From assembly GCA_951812775.1 (NCBI GenBank), contig OX638326.1:1252335-1316334 (forward strand): DNA of 64,000 nt. The letters run 5' to 3'. This document shows, piece by piece, positions 28,908-38,030 of the stretch. The position numbers were made by a program, and so were the translations under genes. This stretch comes from an uncultured Alphaproteobacteria bacterium. Lineage in GTDB: Bacteria; Pseudomonadota; Alphaproteobacteria; MPNO01; UBA2964. How positions within the stretch are numbered: the first letter of the stretch is position 1; every line of letters begins with the position of its first letter. Below the pieces are notes generated by a model that worked only from the letters and a program-made list of their open reading frames with translations, was not told where the DNA came from and made no database searches.

Positions 28908-29939
28908 ATGGCTGAAACAGATTCCCTAACTCAAACTACCGCTTCTGGTGAAGAACCCCCTGCCCGTCTGGTCGCGGAAATCGACTCTCTTGGCCAACGG
29001 ATGGCCCTCGTTCGCGACCGGATAGGCCGAATAATCTTTGGCCAGAACCAAGTAATCGACGAAACACTTATCACGCTGCTGGCTGGTGGTCACGTTTTGT
29101 TAATTGGTTTCCCAGGTCTCGGAAAAACCCGACTGGTTGAAACGCTGGGAACGGTCCTTGGTCTGGATGACAAAAGAGTGCAGTTCACGCCAGATCTGAT
29201 GCCCGCAGATATTTTGGGCTCAGAGATTCTTGACGAAGCTGAGGATGGAACAAGAAGGTCATTTCGATTCATCGAAGGTCCCGTTTTTTGCCAGCTTCTT
29301 ATGGCTGACGAAATTAACCGTGCCAGTCCAAGAACACAGTCTGCGCTTCTCCAGGCGATGCAGGAAAAAACGGTGTCGGTGGCAGGCCAAAACCATGCCC
29401 TGCCGAACCCGTTCCATGTCCTGGCAACACAGAACCCTCTAGAACAGGAAGGTACATATCCGCTACCCGAAGCTCAGCTCGACCGCTTTCTGATGCAAGT
29501 GGACGTGAGTTACCCTTCGGAAGAAGCAGAGCGGGAAATTCTGTTAGCCACCACAGGCGCCGAAACAGCGACTGCCGAACAAGTACTTACGGCAGATGAT
29601 CTGATTTCTGCTCAGAAATTGGTTCGGCAGATACCGGTTGGTGATAGCGTCGTTCAATCTATTCTCAATCTGGTTCGAAGCGCGCGTCCAACAGAAAGCG
29701 CCTTACCCGATATTCGGGATCACGTCGCCTGGGGTCCCGGCCCACGTGCCAGCCAGGCATTGATGTTGGCCTGCCGGGCGCGAGCGTTATTGGACGGTCG
29801 CTACGCTCCTTCCATAGATGATGTGGTCGCTCTATCAAAACCTGTTTTGAGACATCGCATGGCATTGAGCTTTGCGGCACGGGCCGATGGCGTAACCATA
29901 GACGAGGTAATTGAACGGTTGTGCGCTCCTTTGGCCTAA
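28908..29939 (+). CDS. MoxR-family AAA+ ATPase
   Basis: A chaperone-like AAA+ ATPase, usually acting with VWA-domain partners to mature or insert protein complexes. Walker A is GFPGLGKTR and Walker B LLMADEINRASPRTQSALL, with sensor 1 (LATQNPLEQEGTYPLPEAQLD). A GGAG site precedes the ATG. It is the first of four genes; the next overlaps it by 19 bases. Confidence 0.93.
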   Translation: MAETDSLTQTTASGEEPPARLVAEIDSLGQRMALVRDRIGRIIFGQNQVIDETLITLLAGGHVLLIGFPGLGKTRLVETLGTVLGLDDKRVQFTPDLMPADILGSEILDEAEDGTRRSFRFIEGPVFCQLLMADEINRASPRTQSALLQAMQEKTVSVAGQNHALPNPFHVLATQNPLEQEGTYPLPEAQLDRFLMQVDVSYPSEEAEREILLATTGAETATAEQVLTADDLISAQKLVRQIPVGDSVVQSILNLVRSARPTESALPDIRDHVAWGPGPRASQALMLACRARALLDGRYAPSIDDVVALSKPVLRHRMALSFAARADGVTIDEVIERLCAPLA

Positions 29940-30844
29940 AATTTGCCGGTTTCAGCGATCGCGGCGCTGAAAACCCAGCATTGATCCGGCAACGGGCAGA
30001 AGAAGCCGCCGCCCGTCTACCGCCTTTGCTTGTTGCAGCAGAACGTATTGCCGCAACTGTTGCGCAGGGTGTCCATGGTCGGCGACGTGTGGGCCAAGGG
30101 GAGGCGTTTTGGCAGTTCCGACGCTACCAGCAAGGCGATCCCGTACAACGGATCGATTGGCGGCAATCTGCAAAACGCGAACATTTATACGTTCGCGAAA
30201 ACGAGTGGGAGGCAGCACAAAGCGTCTGGCTGTGGCTGGATCGCTCGGCCTCTATGAAATTCCACTCTGATGACAGGCTTCCCGACAAGTCTGATCGCGC
30301 CGCCGTATTAACATTGGCACTGTCTTCTTTGCTCATCCGTGGCGGAGAACGTATCACACTTCTCGGCTCAGGCGTACCTCCATCGAATGGACGGGCTGTT
30401 ATGGACCGGCTTGTGGCTTCGATCTCCCTGCAAGATGAAGACGCTGAAAGTAAGCCGCCACTTGACCAGCTACCGCGCTATGCCCGGGTTGTTATGATCT
30501 CCGATTTCCTGACACCCCCGGAAGAAATAGAACAAACCCTTCGCGGCTTTGCTTCGCTCGGCGTACGAGGACACCTCCTGCAGGTCTTCGACCCAGCCGA
30601 GCAGAGCCTGCCATTTGCCGGTCGTGTGCGATTTGAAGGATTGGAAGGTGAAGGCGCTGCGCTGATTGGCCGGGTTGAAGCGGTTAGGGCTGAATATGTA
30701 CAGCTTATGGAGAAACACCGGCGAGCGATTGAAGACATAGCGCGCCGATTGGGATGGACATGCATCGCGCACGCCACCGACCAACCGCCGCAATCTGCCT
30801 TGCTCGCGCTCTATCACGCACTTGCAGAAACGCCAGGAACTTAA
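29921..30844 (+). CDS. DUF58 domain-containing protein
   Basis: The standard partner of MoxR ATPases. The DUF58 signature is present (FRRYQQGDPVQRIDWRQSAK) near residue 67, followed by a VWA-like fold (WLWLDRSASM, a degenerate MIDAS). No membrane helix is seen, unlike longer DUF58 proteins. It starts at GTG (29921) inside the moxR gene and ends just before the next start. Confidence 0.88.
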   Translation: MRSFGLKFAGFSDRGAENPALIRQRAEEAAARLPPLLVAAERIAATVAQGVHGRRRVGQGEAFWQFRRYQQGDPVQRIDWRQSAKREHLYVRENEWEAAQSVWLWLDRSASMKFHSDDRLPDKSDRAAVLTLALSSLLIRGGERITLLGSGVPPSNGRAVMDRLVASISLQDEDAESKPPLDQLPRYARVVMISDFLTPPEEIEQTLRGFASLGVRGHLLQVFDPAEQSLPFAGRVRFEGLEGEGAALIGRVEAVRAEYVQLMEKHRRAIEDIARRLGWTCIAHATDQPPQSALLALYHALAETPGT

Positions 30845-30845
30845 A

Positions 30846-33641
30846 ATGCTCGATCTTGGCCCCCTGGTTTTCACTTCTCCCTGGATTTTGACGGCGCTCG
30901 CCGCCCTGCCGATATTATGGTGGCTGCTCCGGGTCACCCCCCCTGCTCCACTGGTCCAAGCCTTCCCTCCCTTACGGTTTTTGCTGGCCCTCCGTCCACA
31001 GGAAGAAACACCTGCAAGAACACCGTTATGGCTGATCCTTCTCCGCATGCTCATCGCCGCCTTGATTATTTTAGGTCTCGCCCACCCCGTTTGGGACCAA
31101 GGCAAGCAACTATATGGCAGCGGACCGCTGGTTCTGGTGATTGACGATAGTTGGGCCGCCGCACCTGAGTGGCAAAAACGATTGGATACAATTGAGAGTC
31201 TCGTAGACCAAGCTGACCGCGAAGGACGCGCCGTCCGTATTGTGATGACCGCCAAACGCCTTCGATCCGACAAAAGCCACATTAGTGAACTTATGCGTCC
31301 CGCCGAAGCCCGTCAGATCCTAAGGCGGATAAAGCCCAAGCCATGGGCGACAGACAGACGCGCCGCACTGGATGCCCTAAAAGACGTGACTGTTTCTGGA
31401 TCGGCGCATGTTGCATGGCTTTCTGATGGCTTTAACGACGCTGGTGCCACATCGCTGATGGATCGCCTTCGGGAAATGGGCGCACTGCGGCTTTACCAGG
31501 AACCGTCCATTGCTTTAGCAAAACTTTTATCGCGACCGAGGACCGTTACCGGCGGATTGGCCTTTCCCGTCCGACGGGTAGAGGGTGCGCCTGCCCAGTC
31601 CGACGTTCAGGTGCGACTGTTCGATGAGGATGGCCGACTTTTAGGACGGGAGAAGGCGATATTCGATCAGGAAAAATCCGTCGCCGAAGCCCGTTTCAGG
31701 CTTCCACCGGATATCCGAAATCGCGCTGCAAGTGCAAAAATCGAAAGCGAGGATAGTGCTGGTGCAGTATTCCTTTTGGATGAACGCTGGCGGCAACGCC
31801 CGGTCGGGATTGCAATTGGCGGTCTAACGGAAGGCTCCGTGCCTCTTCTGAGCGACGACTATTATCTGAAGCGTGCTCTTGACCCCTTTAGCGATGTCCA
31901 AACAGGGACAATTGGTGAACTCACAAAGTCGAAGCTGGCAATGATTGTCTTGGCTGACATTGGGAAACTCAGCAACCCGCAATCCGAGGCACTTCTCACC
32001 TGGCTGAATAAAGGTGGTGTTCTCATAAGGTTTGCCGGCCCGCATATGGCACAAGGCACCGACCAACTCGTACCCGTTCAACTCCGTGGTGGCGGTCGTG
32101 CACTCGGTGGCACGATGTCCTGGACGACGCCGGCCAAACTCATGGCTTTCGAAGATAAAAGCCCCTTCTCAGGCCTCCCGATTCCAGCAGACATCCGGAT
32201 TAAACGTCAGGTACTTGCCCAACCGACGTTGGATTTAAATGGCAAAACCTGGGCTCGGTTAACCGACGGAACCCCATTGGTGACCGCAGAGCGCAAAGGG
32301 AATGGTTGGCTTGTCCTATTCCATACGACCGCCAATACGGAATGGTCTAACCTGCCTCTTTCGGGTCTTTTTGTCGGTATGATGCAGCGCGTCGCCGCGT
32401 TAAGCCTCGGCGTGAGTGGTGACGGCACGACGACGAGTTTTCCGCCGCTTCAGATTATGGATGGATTTGGTGTTCTGGGAACACCTTCCACCGCCGCTGT
32501 CTCGATACCTGGAAAATCATTTGCTAAGGCAACTGCAGCCCCGCAAACACCGCCAGGCTATTATGGAAAAGGGGAGACACGCCGCGCCCTCAATTTAGCG
32601 CCCTCAATACGTGCTCTATCGGCGCTGAGTAATATTCCGGCTGGCGTCGAGACTGCCGATTACACGGTTGCCACCGGGCTGGACGCCAAACGCTGGTTAC
32701 TACTCCTTGCCTTTGTCCTGCTGATCGCCGACCTGATCATTAGCTATATTTTGCGCGGTTTAAGAATAGGTATTGTATCTTCCTCCGGCAGCAAAACTGT
32801 GGGACGGGCCGCCGCGATCGCATTGGTCTTAGCCGCGAGTTTGACGGTCCTCGCGACTGCGGGTACGGCGCAAACAATGAAGCCGTCGCAGCCTGCTAGT
32901 TCCCTCGACGCAGCAGAACGGTTCGCATTACAAGCGACTTCGGAAACACGTCTCGCATATGTCCTGACAAAAGACGCTAAGATCGACTCCGTTAGCCGAG
33001 CGGGCTTAATTGGCCTCACTGACACATTGCGCCGCAGAACTGCTGTTGAGGCGGGTACACCGATTGCTGTTGATATCGAACGCGATGAATTGGCATTTTT
33101 TCCGTTGTTGTATTGGCCGGTTTCACTTCGGCAACGGCCCCTCTCCGACCAAGCCGTCGAAAAACTGAATGCCTATCTCCGCACCGGGGGTACTGTCCTT
33201 TTTGATACTCGGGAGCAATCAACGCTAACCTTTGACCCCTTTGACAGTGGTGGCGCCGAAACAGCAAAGCTTAGGTCAATGTTGCGCGAACTTGATATTC
33301 CCGCGCTCATTCCGGTGCCAACTGATCACGTTATAAACAAGGCATTTTATCTGTTGAAAGACTATCCCGGTCGCTGGCGTGGCGGGACAGTGTGGGTGGA
33401 ACGGCGTGGCGGACGCCATAATGATGGTGTCTCTTCCGTTTTGATTGGCAGCAATGATTGGGCTGGCGCCTGGGCAATCGACGCGCAAGGATCACCGATG
33501 TTTCCGGTGTCTCCTGATGGCGAACGCCAACGAGAATTTGCCTACAGGTTCGGGGTCAATTGGGTCATGTACGCTCTGACCGGCAATTACAAGACCGACC
33601 AGGTTCATGTGCCATCAATCATTGAACGGCTCGGGCAGTAA
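30846..33641 (+). CDS. BatA-N-terminal / DUF4159 membrane protein
   Basis: A 931-residue protein. The N-terminus is of the BatA/aerotolerance type: a helix at residues 8-24, then RTPLWLILLRMLIAALIILGLA, then a VWA-like region. A central membrane helix (WLLLLAFVLLIADLIISYIL) near residue 625 is followed by another hydrophobic stretch. The C-terminal 210 residues are a DUF4159 domain (glutamine-amidotransferase-like; FFPLLYWPVS, GGTVLFDTREQ). The ATG at 30846 is chosen over a codon eight residues upstream. Operon context suggests an envelope-associated role with MoxR and DUF58; the true function is not known. Confidence 0.82.
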   Translation: MLDLGPLVFTSPWILTALAALPILWWLLRVTPPAPLVQAFPPLRFLLALRPQEETPARTPLWLILLRMLIAALIILGLAHPVWDQGKQLYGSGPLVLVIDDSWAAAPEWQKRLDTIESLVDQADREGRAVRIVMTAKRLRSDKSHISELMRPAEARQILRRIKPKPWATDRRAALDALKDVTVSGSAHVAWLSDGFNDAGATSLMDRLREMGALRLYQEPSIALAKLLSRPRTVTGGLAFPVRRVEGAPAQSDVQVRLFDEDGRLLGREKAIFDQEKSVAEARFRLPPDIRNRAASAKIESEDSAGAVFLLDERWRQRPVGIAIGGLTEGSVPLLSDDYYLKRALDPFSDVQTGTIGELTKSKLAMIVLADIGKLSNPQSEALLTWLNKGGVLIRFAGPHMAQGTDQLVPVQLRGGGRALGGTMSWTTPAKLMAFEDKSPFSGLPIPADIRIKRQVLAQPTLDLNGKTWARLTDGTPLVTAERKGNGWLVLFHTTANTEWSNLPLSGLFVGMMQRVAALSLGVSGDGTTTSFPPLQIMDGFGVLGTPSTAAVSIPGKSFAKATAAPQTPPGYYGKGETRRALNLAPSIRALSALSNIPAGVETADYTVATGLDAKRWLLLLAFVLLIADLIISYILRGLRIGIVSSSGSKTVGRAAAIALVLAASLTVLATAGTAQTMKPSQPASSLDAAERFALQATSETRLAYVLTKDAKIDSVSRAGLIGLTDTLRRRTAVEAGTPIAVDIERDELAFFPLLYWPVSLRQRPLSDQAVEKLNAYLRTGGTVLFDTREQSTLTFDPFDSGGAETAKLRSMLRELDIPALIPVPTDHVINKAFYLLKDYPGRWRGGTVWVERRGGRHNDGVSSVLIGSNDWAGAWAIDAQGSPMFPVSPDGERQREFAYRFGVNWVMYALTGNYKTDQVHVPSIIERLGQ

Positions 33642-33653
33642 GGAATAGATGGC

Positions 33654-35717
33654 ATGATAACCGTTGATTTCTCACCGCTGTTTCCCTGGTCACTCCTTAT
33701 CGTCCTGGCAGTTCTCTCCATGATTTTGCTGGGTTACGGCATCCTTCGCCGGGCGCGCGGTATCGCCTGGCGTTCTGCCGCGCTAACCGGCCTCCTGCTT
33801 GCTTTAACCAACCCTGTCGCTATTGAGAAAGATCGTGACGCCAGACCGGACATTTTAGCCGTCGTCGTCGATGAATCCACAAGTCAAAATATCGGCAACC
33901 GGGCCACCGTCTCAGCGCAGGCTTTGGCCTACATAGAGAAGTCGGTTCCGAATCTGCGCAACATCGAACTGCGGGTTATCAGAGCCGGCGTATCTGACGC
34001 GGCGCGGGGGCCAGTTGATGGCACGCGTCTCTTTAAGTCTCTGGAAAGGGCAACTGCAGATGTCCCCCAGACACGAATGGCGGGTACGATATTTATTACG
34101 GATGGTCAGGTGCATGATGTGCCAACGAGCGGTGCTGACAGTCCACTCGCTGGGCCGGTTCATGTTCTCCTGACGGGTAAACGCAAAGAGTTTGACCGCC
34201 GAATTATCATTCAGAGTGTGCCCAAGTACGGCATTGTCGATAAAGAAATCGAACTAACAATCCGCATTGAAGACACCCAGACGCCGACCGGTAATGTACC
34301 GGTCTCCATCATTCAGGATGGCGGGCCGCCTAAACTGATGAGCGTTCCTATAGGGCGTGACCATGTCGTCAAAGTTACCCTCGGCCATGCAGGTACCAAC
34401 ATTCTCCAAATGGAGGTACAGGGTGTTCCAGGTGAGCTCACACCCATAAATAATCGCGCTGTCGTGTCGATCAATGGCGTACGGGAACGGCTCCGTGTGC
34501 TTCTGGTTTCAGGAGAACCTCACCCTGGCGAACGGGTATGGCGAAACCTGTTAAAGGCCGACCCATCTGTAGATCTGGTGCATTTCACGATCCTTCGGCC
34601 TCCGGAAAAGCAGGACATGACGCCGGTAAGGGAACTGTCGCTTATCGCCTTCCCAATCCGCGAACTTTTTGAGGTAAAGCTCAATGACTTCGATCTGATA
34701 ATTTTTGATCGTTACCGCCGCCGTGGCGTTTTGCCATCGATTTATATCGACAATGTCGCGCGCTACGTCGAAAACGGCGGCGCCATATTAGAGGCAGGCG
34801 GTCCAGAGTTTGCGAGCAATGAGACGTTATATCAGTCTCCGTTGGGTCGGATACTCCCCGGTGAACCGACCGGTGTCGTCATGACAGGCGGCCTGCGTGC
34901 GAAACTCACCGAAACCGGCCAACGTCATAGCGTAACCGCCGATTTACCGGGCGCCGGCATCGGCGAGGAATTACCACGGTGGGGTAAATGGTTCCGACAA
35001 GTCGAGGTCATTAGGCGCGGTGGACGCACCCTTATGACCGGTACGTCCGGAAAACCAATTTTGATTGTCAATCGGGTTCAAAAAGGACGCGTCGCGCAAT
35101 TGACGAGTGATCAAATCTGGTTGTGGGCACGGGGTTTGGGTGGTGGCGGGCCTCATGCGGAATTGCTGCGAAAGCTCGCACATTGGCTGATGAAAGAGCC
35201 AGAACTCGAAGAGAACGCCTTGCGGGCCCATTTGGAAGGTAACAAGCTCGCAATCACACGTCGCAGCGTTGATCCTGACAAATCCCCGGTTGAGGTTACG
35301 ACACCCTCCGGCATAACCACGTCGGTAACCCTATCACCTGGCATTGGCGGCAGAGCAAGGGCCCTTATTCCGGTCGCAGAAACGGGAATATATAAGGTAA
35401 CCGACCGAAACCGGACTGCCTTGGCTGCAGTGGGCAACCTCAATCCACTGGAGTTCTCGGACATGCGAACGACCGGGGAACGCTTCCGTAAGCTCAGCAA
35501 CGCGACCCGTGGAGGTATTATTTGGATGGAAGACGGAGCGCCGGATTTGCGCCGCGTCAAACCCGAGCGTGCCTCCGCAGGGCGTGATTGGCTGGGCCTT
35601 CTCGACAATCAAAACTTCACGGTTAAAAGCGTACGCGAGGTACCTTTACTACCAGGATTAGTGGTTCTCCTGCTTGCACTCGGGACGCTATTGATGGCAT
35701 GGTGCGCTGAAGGTTGA
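33654..35717 (+). CDS. Large membrane protein of the MoxR operon, unknown function
   Basis: A 687-residue protein with two N-terminal helices (WSLLIVLAVLSMILLGYGIL; AALTGLLLALTNPVAI), a periplasmic VWA-like region (ILAVVVDESTSQN), and an amidotransferase-like segment around FDLIIFDRYRRRGVLPSIY. One C-terminal helix (LLPGLVVLLLALGTLLMAW) closes it. It completes the moxR-DUF58-DUF4159 operon. A start ATG at 33654 has an AAGGAA site. I recognise it as the common fourth gene of this cluster but not as a named family. Confidence 0.75.
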   Translation: MITVDFSPLFPWSLLIVLAVLSMILLGYGILRRARGIAWRSAALTGLLLALTNPVAIEKDRDARPDILAVVVDESTSQNIGNRATVSAQALAYIEKSVPNLRNIELRVIRAGVSDAARGPVDGTRLFKSLERATADVPQTRMAGTIFITDGQVHDVPTSGADSPLAGPVHVLLTGKRKEFDRRIIIQSVPKYGIVDKEIELTIRIEDTQTPTGNVPVSIIQDGGPPKLMSVPIGRDHVVKVTLGHAGTNILQMEVQGVPGELTPINNRAVVSINGVRERLRVLLVSGEPHPGERVWRNLLKADPSVDLVHFTILRPPEKQDMTPVRELSLIAFPIRELFEVKLNDFDLIIFDRYRRRGVLPSIYIDNVARYVENGGAILEAGGPEFASNETLYQSPLGRILPGEPTGVVMTGGLRAKLTETGQRHSVTADLPGAGIGEELPRWGKWFRQVEVIRRGGRTLMTGTSGKPILIVNRVQKGRVAQLTSDQIWLWARGLGGGGPHAELLRKLAHWLMKEPELEENALRAHLEGNKLAITRRSVDPDKSPVEVTTPSGITTSVTLSPGIGGRARALIPVAETGIYKVTDRNRTALAAVGNLNPLEFSDMRTTGERFRKLSNATRGGIIWMEDGAPDLRRVKPERASAGRDWLGLLDNQNFTVKSVREVPLLPGLVVLLLALGTLLMAWCAEG

Positions 35718-35932
35718 TAGCCTCAACTGTCCAATAATAGGAAATTTTTAATTCGGATGAGCGACGTGACCACTGTTTAGGTGAGCCCTTCGAGATTTCC
35801 TAATTATGGTGTGCGGACTCAGGCAGAAAATAGAGCTGATCCTGTCCCTCCGGCGCCAGATTGTGACAGTCTGCGCAAAACTGCACTTTTTGTGCTCCGC
35901 GGCCCTTCGTCATACCAACAATTTTGCCATCT

Positions 35933-37218
35933 GGACACCTCGAAGAACGTTCGGTTTGGCCGCTTGCGGCGTGATTTGACCGGGTGGGCGCGTCTGAGTG
36001 TCGGTTTTTCGAGCCGTTTTGCGTCGATTTGATCGGTTTAGCCGGTCGAACCGGCCGTTCCGGCGTCATGTGGGCGCACTTCGCCCCTGGAGCCAGAGGA
36101 AACGGCGCATGTTATACGCCAGATTGGTCATGCCGATCTTGGCCTCGGCCCGGGCGATGCCGATGGTCCGAACCGAGAGCGCCATCAAGCCTTTCTGATG
36201 GGCGAAGACATGCTCGACGGCGGAGCGTACCGCCGAGCGCGCCGCGTTGGCCTTGGCCAGGGTCGCCGGCATCGGCTTGCCGCGCGGCTTGCGGAAGTGG
36301 ATCTGGGAGCGCTTGCCTTGGCGCGCCAGCATCTTCTCGTTACGCTTGGACCGATAGGCGGTATCCGCCCAGACCGGGCTCGCCGTGTTCTCCGGATCGA
36401 TCAGACCGGCGAGCTGGCGGCCGTCATTGGCGGCGGCATCGGTGACGCGCCACTTGCGGATCAACCCGTGCCGCCGGTCCGTGGAGATGTGGTTCTTGTA
36501 GCCAAACGCCGGCACCATGATCTCCGGCCCCTTGGGGCGCCCATCCTCCAGACGCTTCACTCGGCCACGCTTCATGGTCCAGCGCGCATCCCGGTCTTTC
36601 TGGGCCAGCTTGGCCGGCTTGTCCTTCCACTCCTCTGGCACCTTGCCGGCCTTCAACGCCACCTTCTCCGGAACGCTGTTGCGCTGCCTGGGCGCCGCGA
36701 CGATCGTGGCATCGACGATCTGGCCCGACAGCGCCAGGTAGCCATGGCCGCGCAGGTGTTCGTCGAAGCGATCGAACAACGCCTCGATCGCCTTGGCCTG
36801 CACCAGCAACTCACGGAACAGCCAGATCGTCTTGGCGTCCGGCACCCGGGCGTGAAGCCCCAGGCCCAGGAACCGCATGAAAGACAGCCGGTCGCGGATC
36901 TGGAACTCGGTTTGATCATCCGAGAGATTGTATAGTGCCTGCAACACCAGGATCTTGAACATCAGAACGGGGTCATAGGGAGGCCGGCCACCCTGGCGCC
37001 GGTCCGAGCGACGTAGCGCCCGGATCAAGGGCCGGCGAAACAACTCGAAATCGACCAACTCACCAAGCCGAAGCAACGGATCACCCGCCGCCGACAGTGC
37101 CGCGTAACGCTCATCAAGATCGAAAAAACCGGGCTGATCCGACATTCCATCCTCCATCAAGCCGATGAGAGAAGTGAAGCAGATCATGGCCAAAATGACG
37201 AGGTTTTTAGAGGCGCCC
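35933..37218 (-). mobile_element. IS5-family insertion sequence, copy 2
   Basis: A 1286-base element, inverted relative to copy 1. A perfect 4-base target duplication ATCT flanks it (35929-35932 and 37219-37222). The ends carry the same imperfect inverted repeats as copy 1. It interrupts the P460-like gene. Confidence 0.95.
36066..37145 (-). CDS. IS5-family transposase (DDE type), copy 2
   Basis: The same 359-residue transposase as copy 1, with Ala for Val in GYLALSG and Arg for His in EDGRPKG. The DUF772-like N-terminus and all three acidic motif regions ([27 protein letters not shown]) are intact. The start is at 37145, with the GGAGG site upstream. Since the perfect target duplication is still present, this is probably the more recent or less altered insertion. 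Confidence 0.93.
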   Translation of the reverse strand: MSDQPGFFDLDERYAALSAAGDPLLRLGELVDFELFRRPLIRALRRSDRRQGGRPPYDPVLMFKILVLQALYNLSDDQTEFQIRDRLSFMRFLGLGLHARVPDAKTIWLFRELLVQAKAIEALFDRFDEHLRGHGYLALSGQIVDATIVAAPRQRNSVPEKVALKAGKVPEEWKDKPAKLAQKDRDARWTMKRGRVKRLEDGRPKGPEIMVPAFGYKNHISTDRRHGLIRKWRVTDAAANDGRQLAGLIDPENTASPVWADTAYRSKRNEKMLARQGKRSQIHFRKPRGKPMPATLAKANAARSAVRSAVEHVFAHQKGLMALSVRTIGIARAEAKIGMTNLAYNMRRFLWLQGRSAPT

Positions 37219-37755
37219 ATCTGGCTTTAGCATCATAAAAAGCCAGTCTTTTGAAGAAGGGTTAAATCCCTTTTCCTTTTTCTCAATTAGAAACATTGGA
37301 CCCGACATTACTTCTCCGGATTCTGTTACCGCGAAACTATCCTTCACGATAATTGAGCCTTCAGGAAAGGGCATTCGGGATTTAAAGACTCCATAATCTC
37401 GTGCCAAAGGGTTTGCATAATGGTTCACGAAGCGCTGACCGTGGACACCTGAACGGTAGGGCTCGCGATTGGGTCGGCGCCACGACTGAAAGGCAGCCGT
37501 TACCGGATTCCCCCGATTGCATATATTGTCGACGCAAAGTGTCTCTAATCGATTGGTAGACGGCCTCGGACCGTTCACCACTCAGCGATGCGGGGTCGGC
37601 AATCATCATATGCGTTCCAGGAGCCTTCGACCGCTCCTGTGCAGTAGTTGATAACCCTACGAATGCCAACCCTAATCCGGCAATGCAGGTGATCCAACGA
37701 TACACCATGCCTAATCATCCTCAATTGCCATCGCTAAGAAGCGCGATGAGAAAAT

Positions 37756-37786
37756 GCGGGTTCGGACCAATTTGGTCCGGACCCGC
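37756..37786. repeat. 13-base inverted repeat upstream of the P460-like gene
   Basis: GCGGGTTCGGACC and GGTCCGGACCCGC pair with one mismatch around a 5-base AATTT loop. It lies in the 320-base gap 37711-38030, which shows no convincing gene. It could be an operator or mRNA structure. Confidence 0.6.
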
Positions 37787-37976
37787 GAGGTACAGACCGG
37801 TTGCCTGTGAGGGGCTGGTCCATACGAACAATCGTCCGGAAAATCGCGTGGGACACCGGGAAGAAGCATGTTCGTACCAGGCCGCGATCTGATCCATATG
37901 TTATGGACCTGACAGCGCCTTCCAGCCAATCAACTAGGCTTCAATTCGGTGTTACTAATTGTGAGGGGTCAGATAC

Positions 37977-38006
37977 AACAATGGCGCCACCAAGGACGCC
38001 ATTGTT
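37977..38006 (-). terminator. Hairpin downstream of dctM
   Basis: A perfect 10-base stem (AACAATGGCG/CGCCATTGTT) with a 10-base loop lies 25 bases past the dctM stop. The T-run is poor on either strand, so it may stabilise the 3' end rather than terminate efficiently. Confidence 0.5.
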
Positions 38007-38030
38007 ACGTTAATATGGTCTCTCTTCTCC

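Larger units (their letters stand above)
35800..37708 (-). pseudogene. Cytochrome P460-like secreted haem protein, split by IS and frameshifted
   Basis: Rebuilt in minus-strand order, the N-terminus (37708) is a signal peptide (YRWITCIAGLGLAFVGLS). SLSGERSEAVYQSIRDTL and RRQYMQSG follow, then a frameshift at a five-G run near 37507; four Gs would give QSGNPVTAAFQSWRRPN. The next stretch (MPFPEGSIIVKDSF, GPMFLIEKKEKGFNPSSKDW) has the P460 pattern. The IS then interrupts KPDG. The C-terminal part contains the CADCH haem c motif and ends at the TAG at 35800. Removing the IS plus one ATCT gives in-frame KPDGKIVGMTKG. P460 proteins oxidise hydroxylamine or related small molecules; the substrate here is unknown. 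Confidence 0.82.

Noticed and set aside
37711..37929. Possible small gene of 72 codons on the minus strand
   Set aside because: Composition is Arg/Pro/Cys-rich without domain or ribosome site; it runs across the inverted repeat at 37756-37786.
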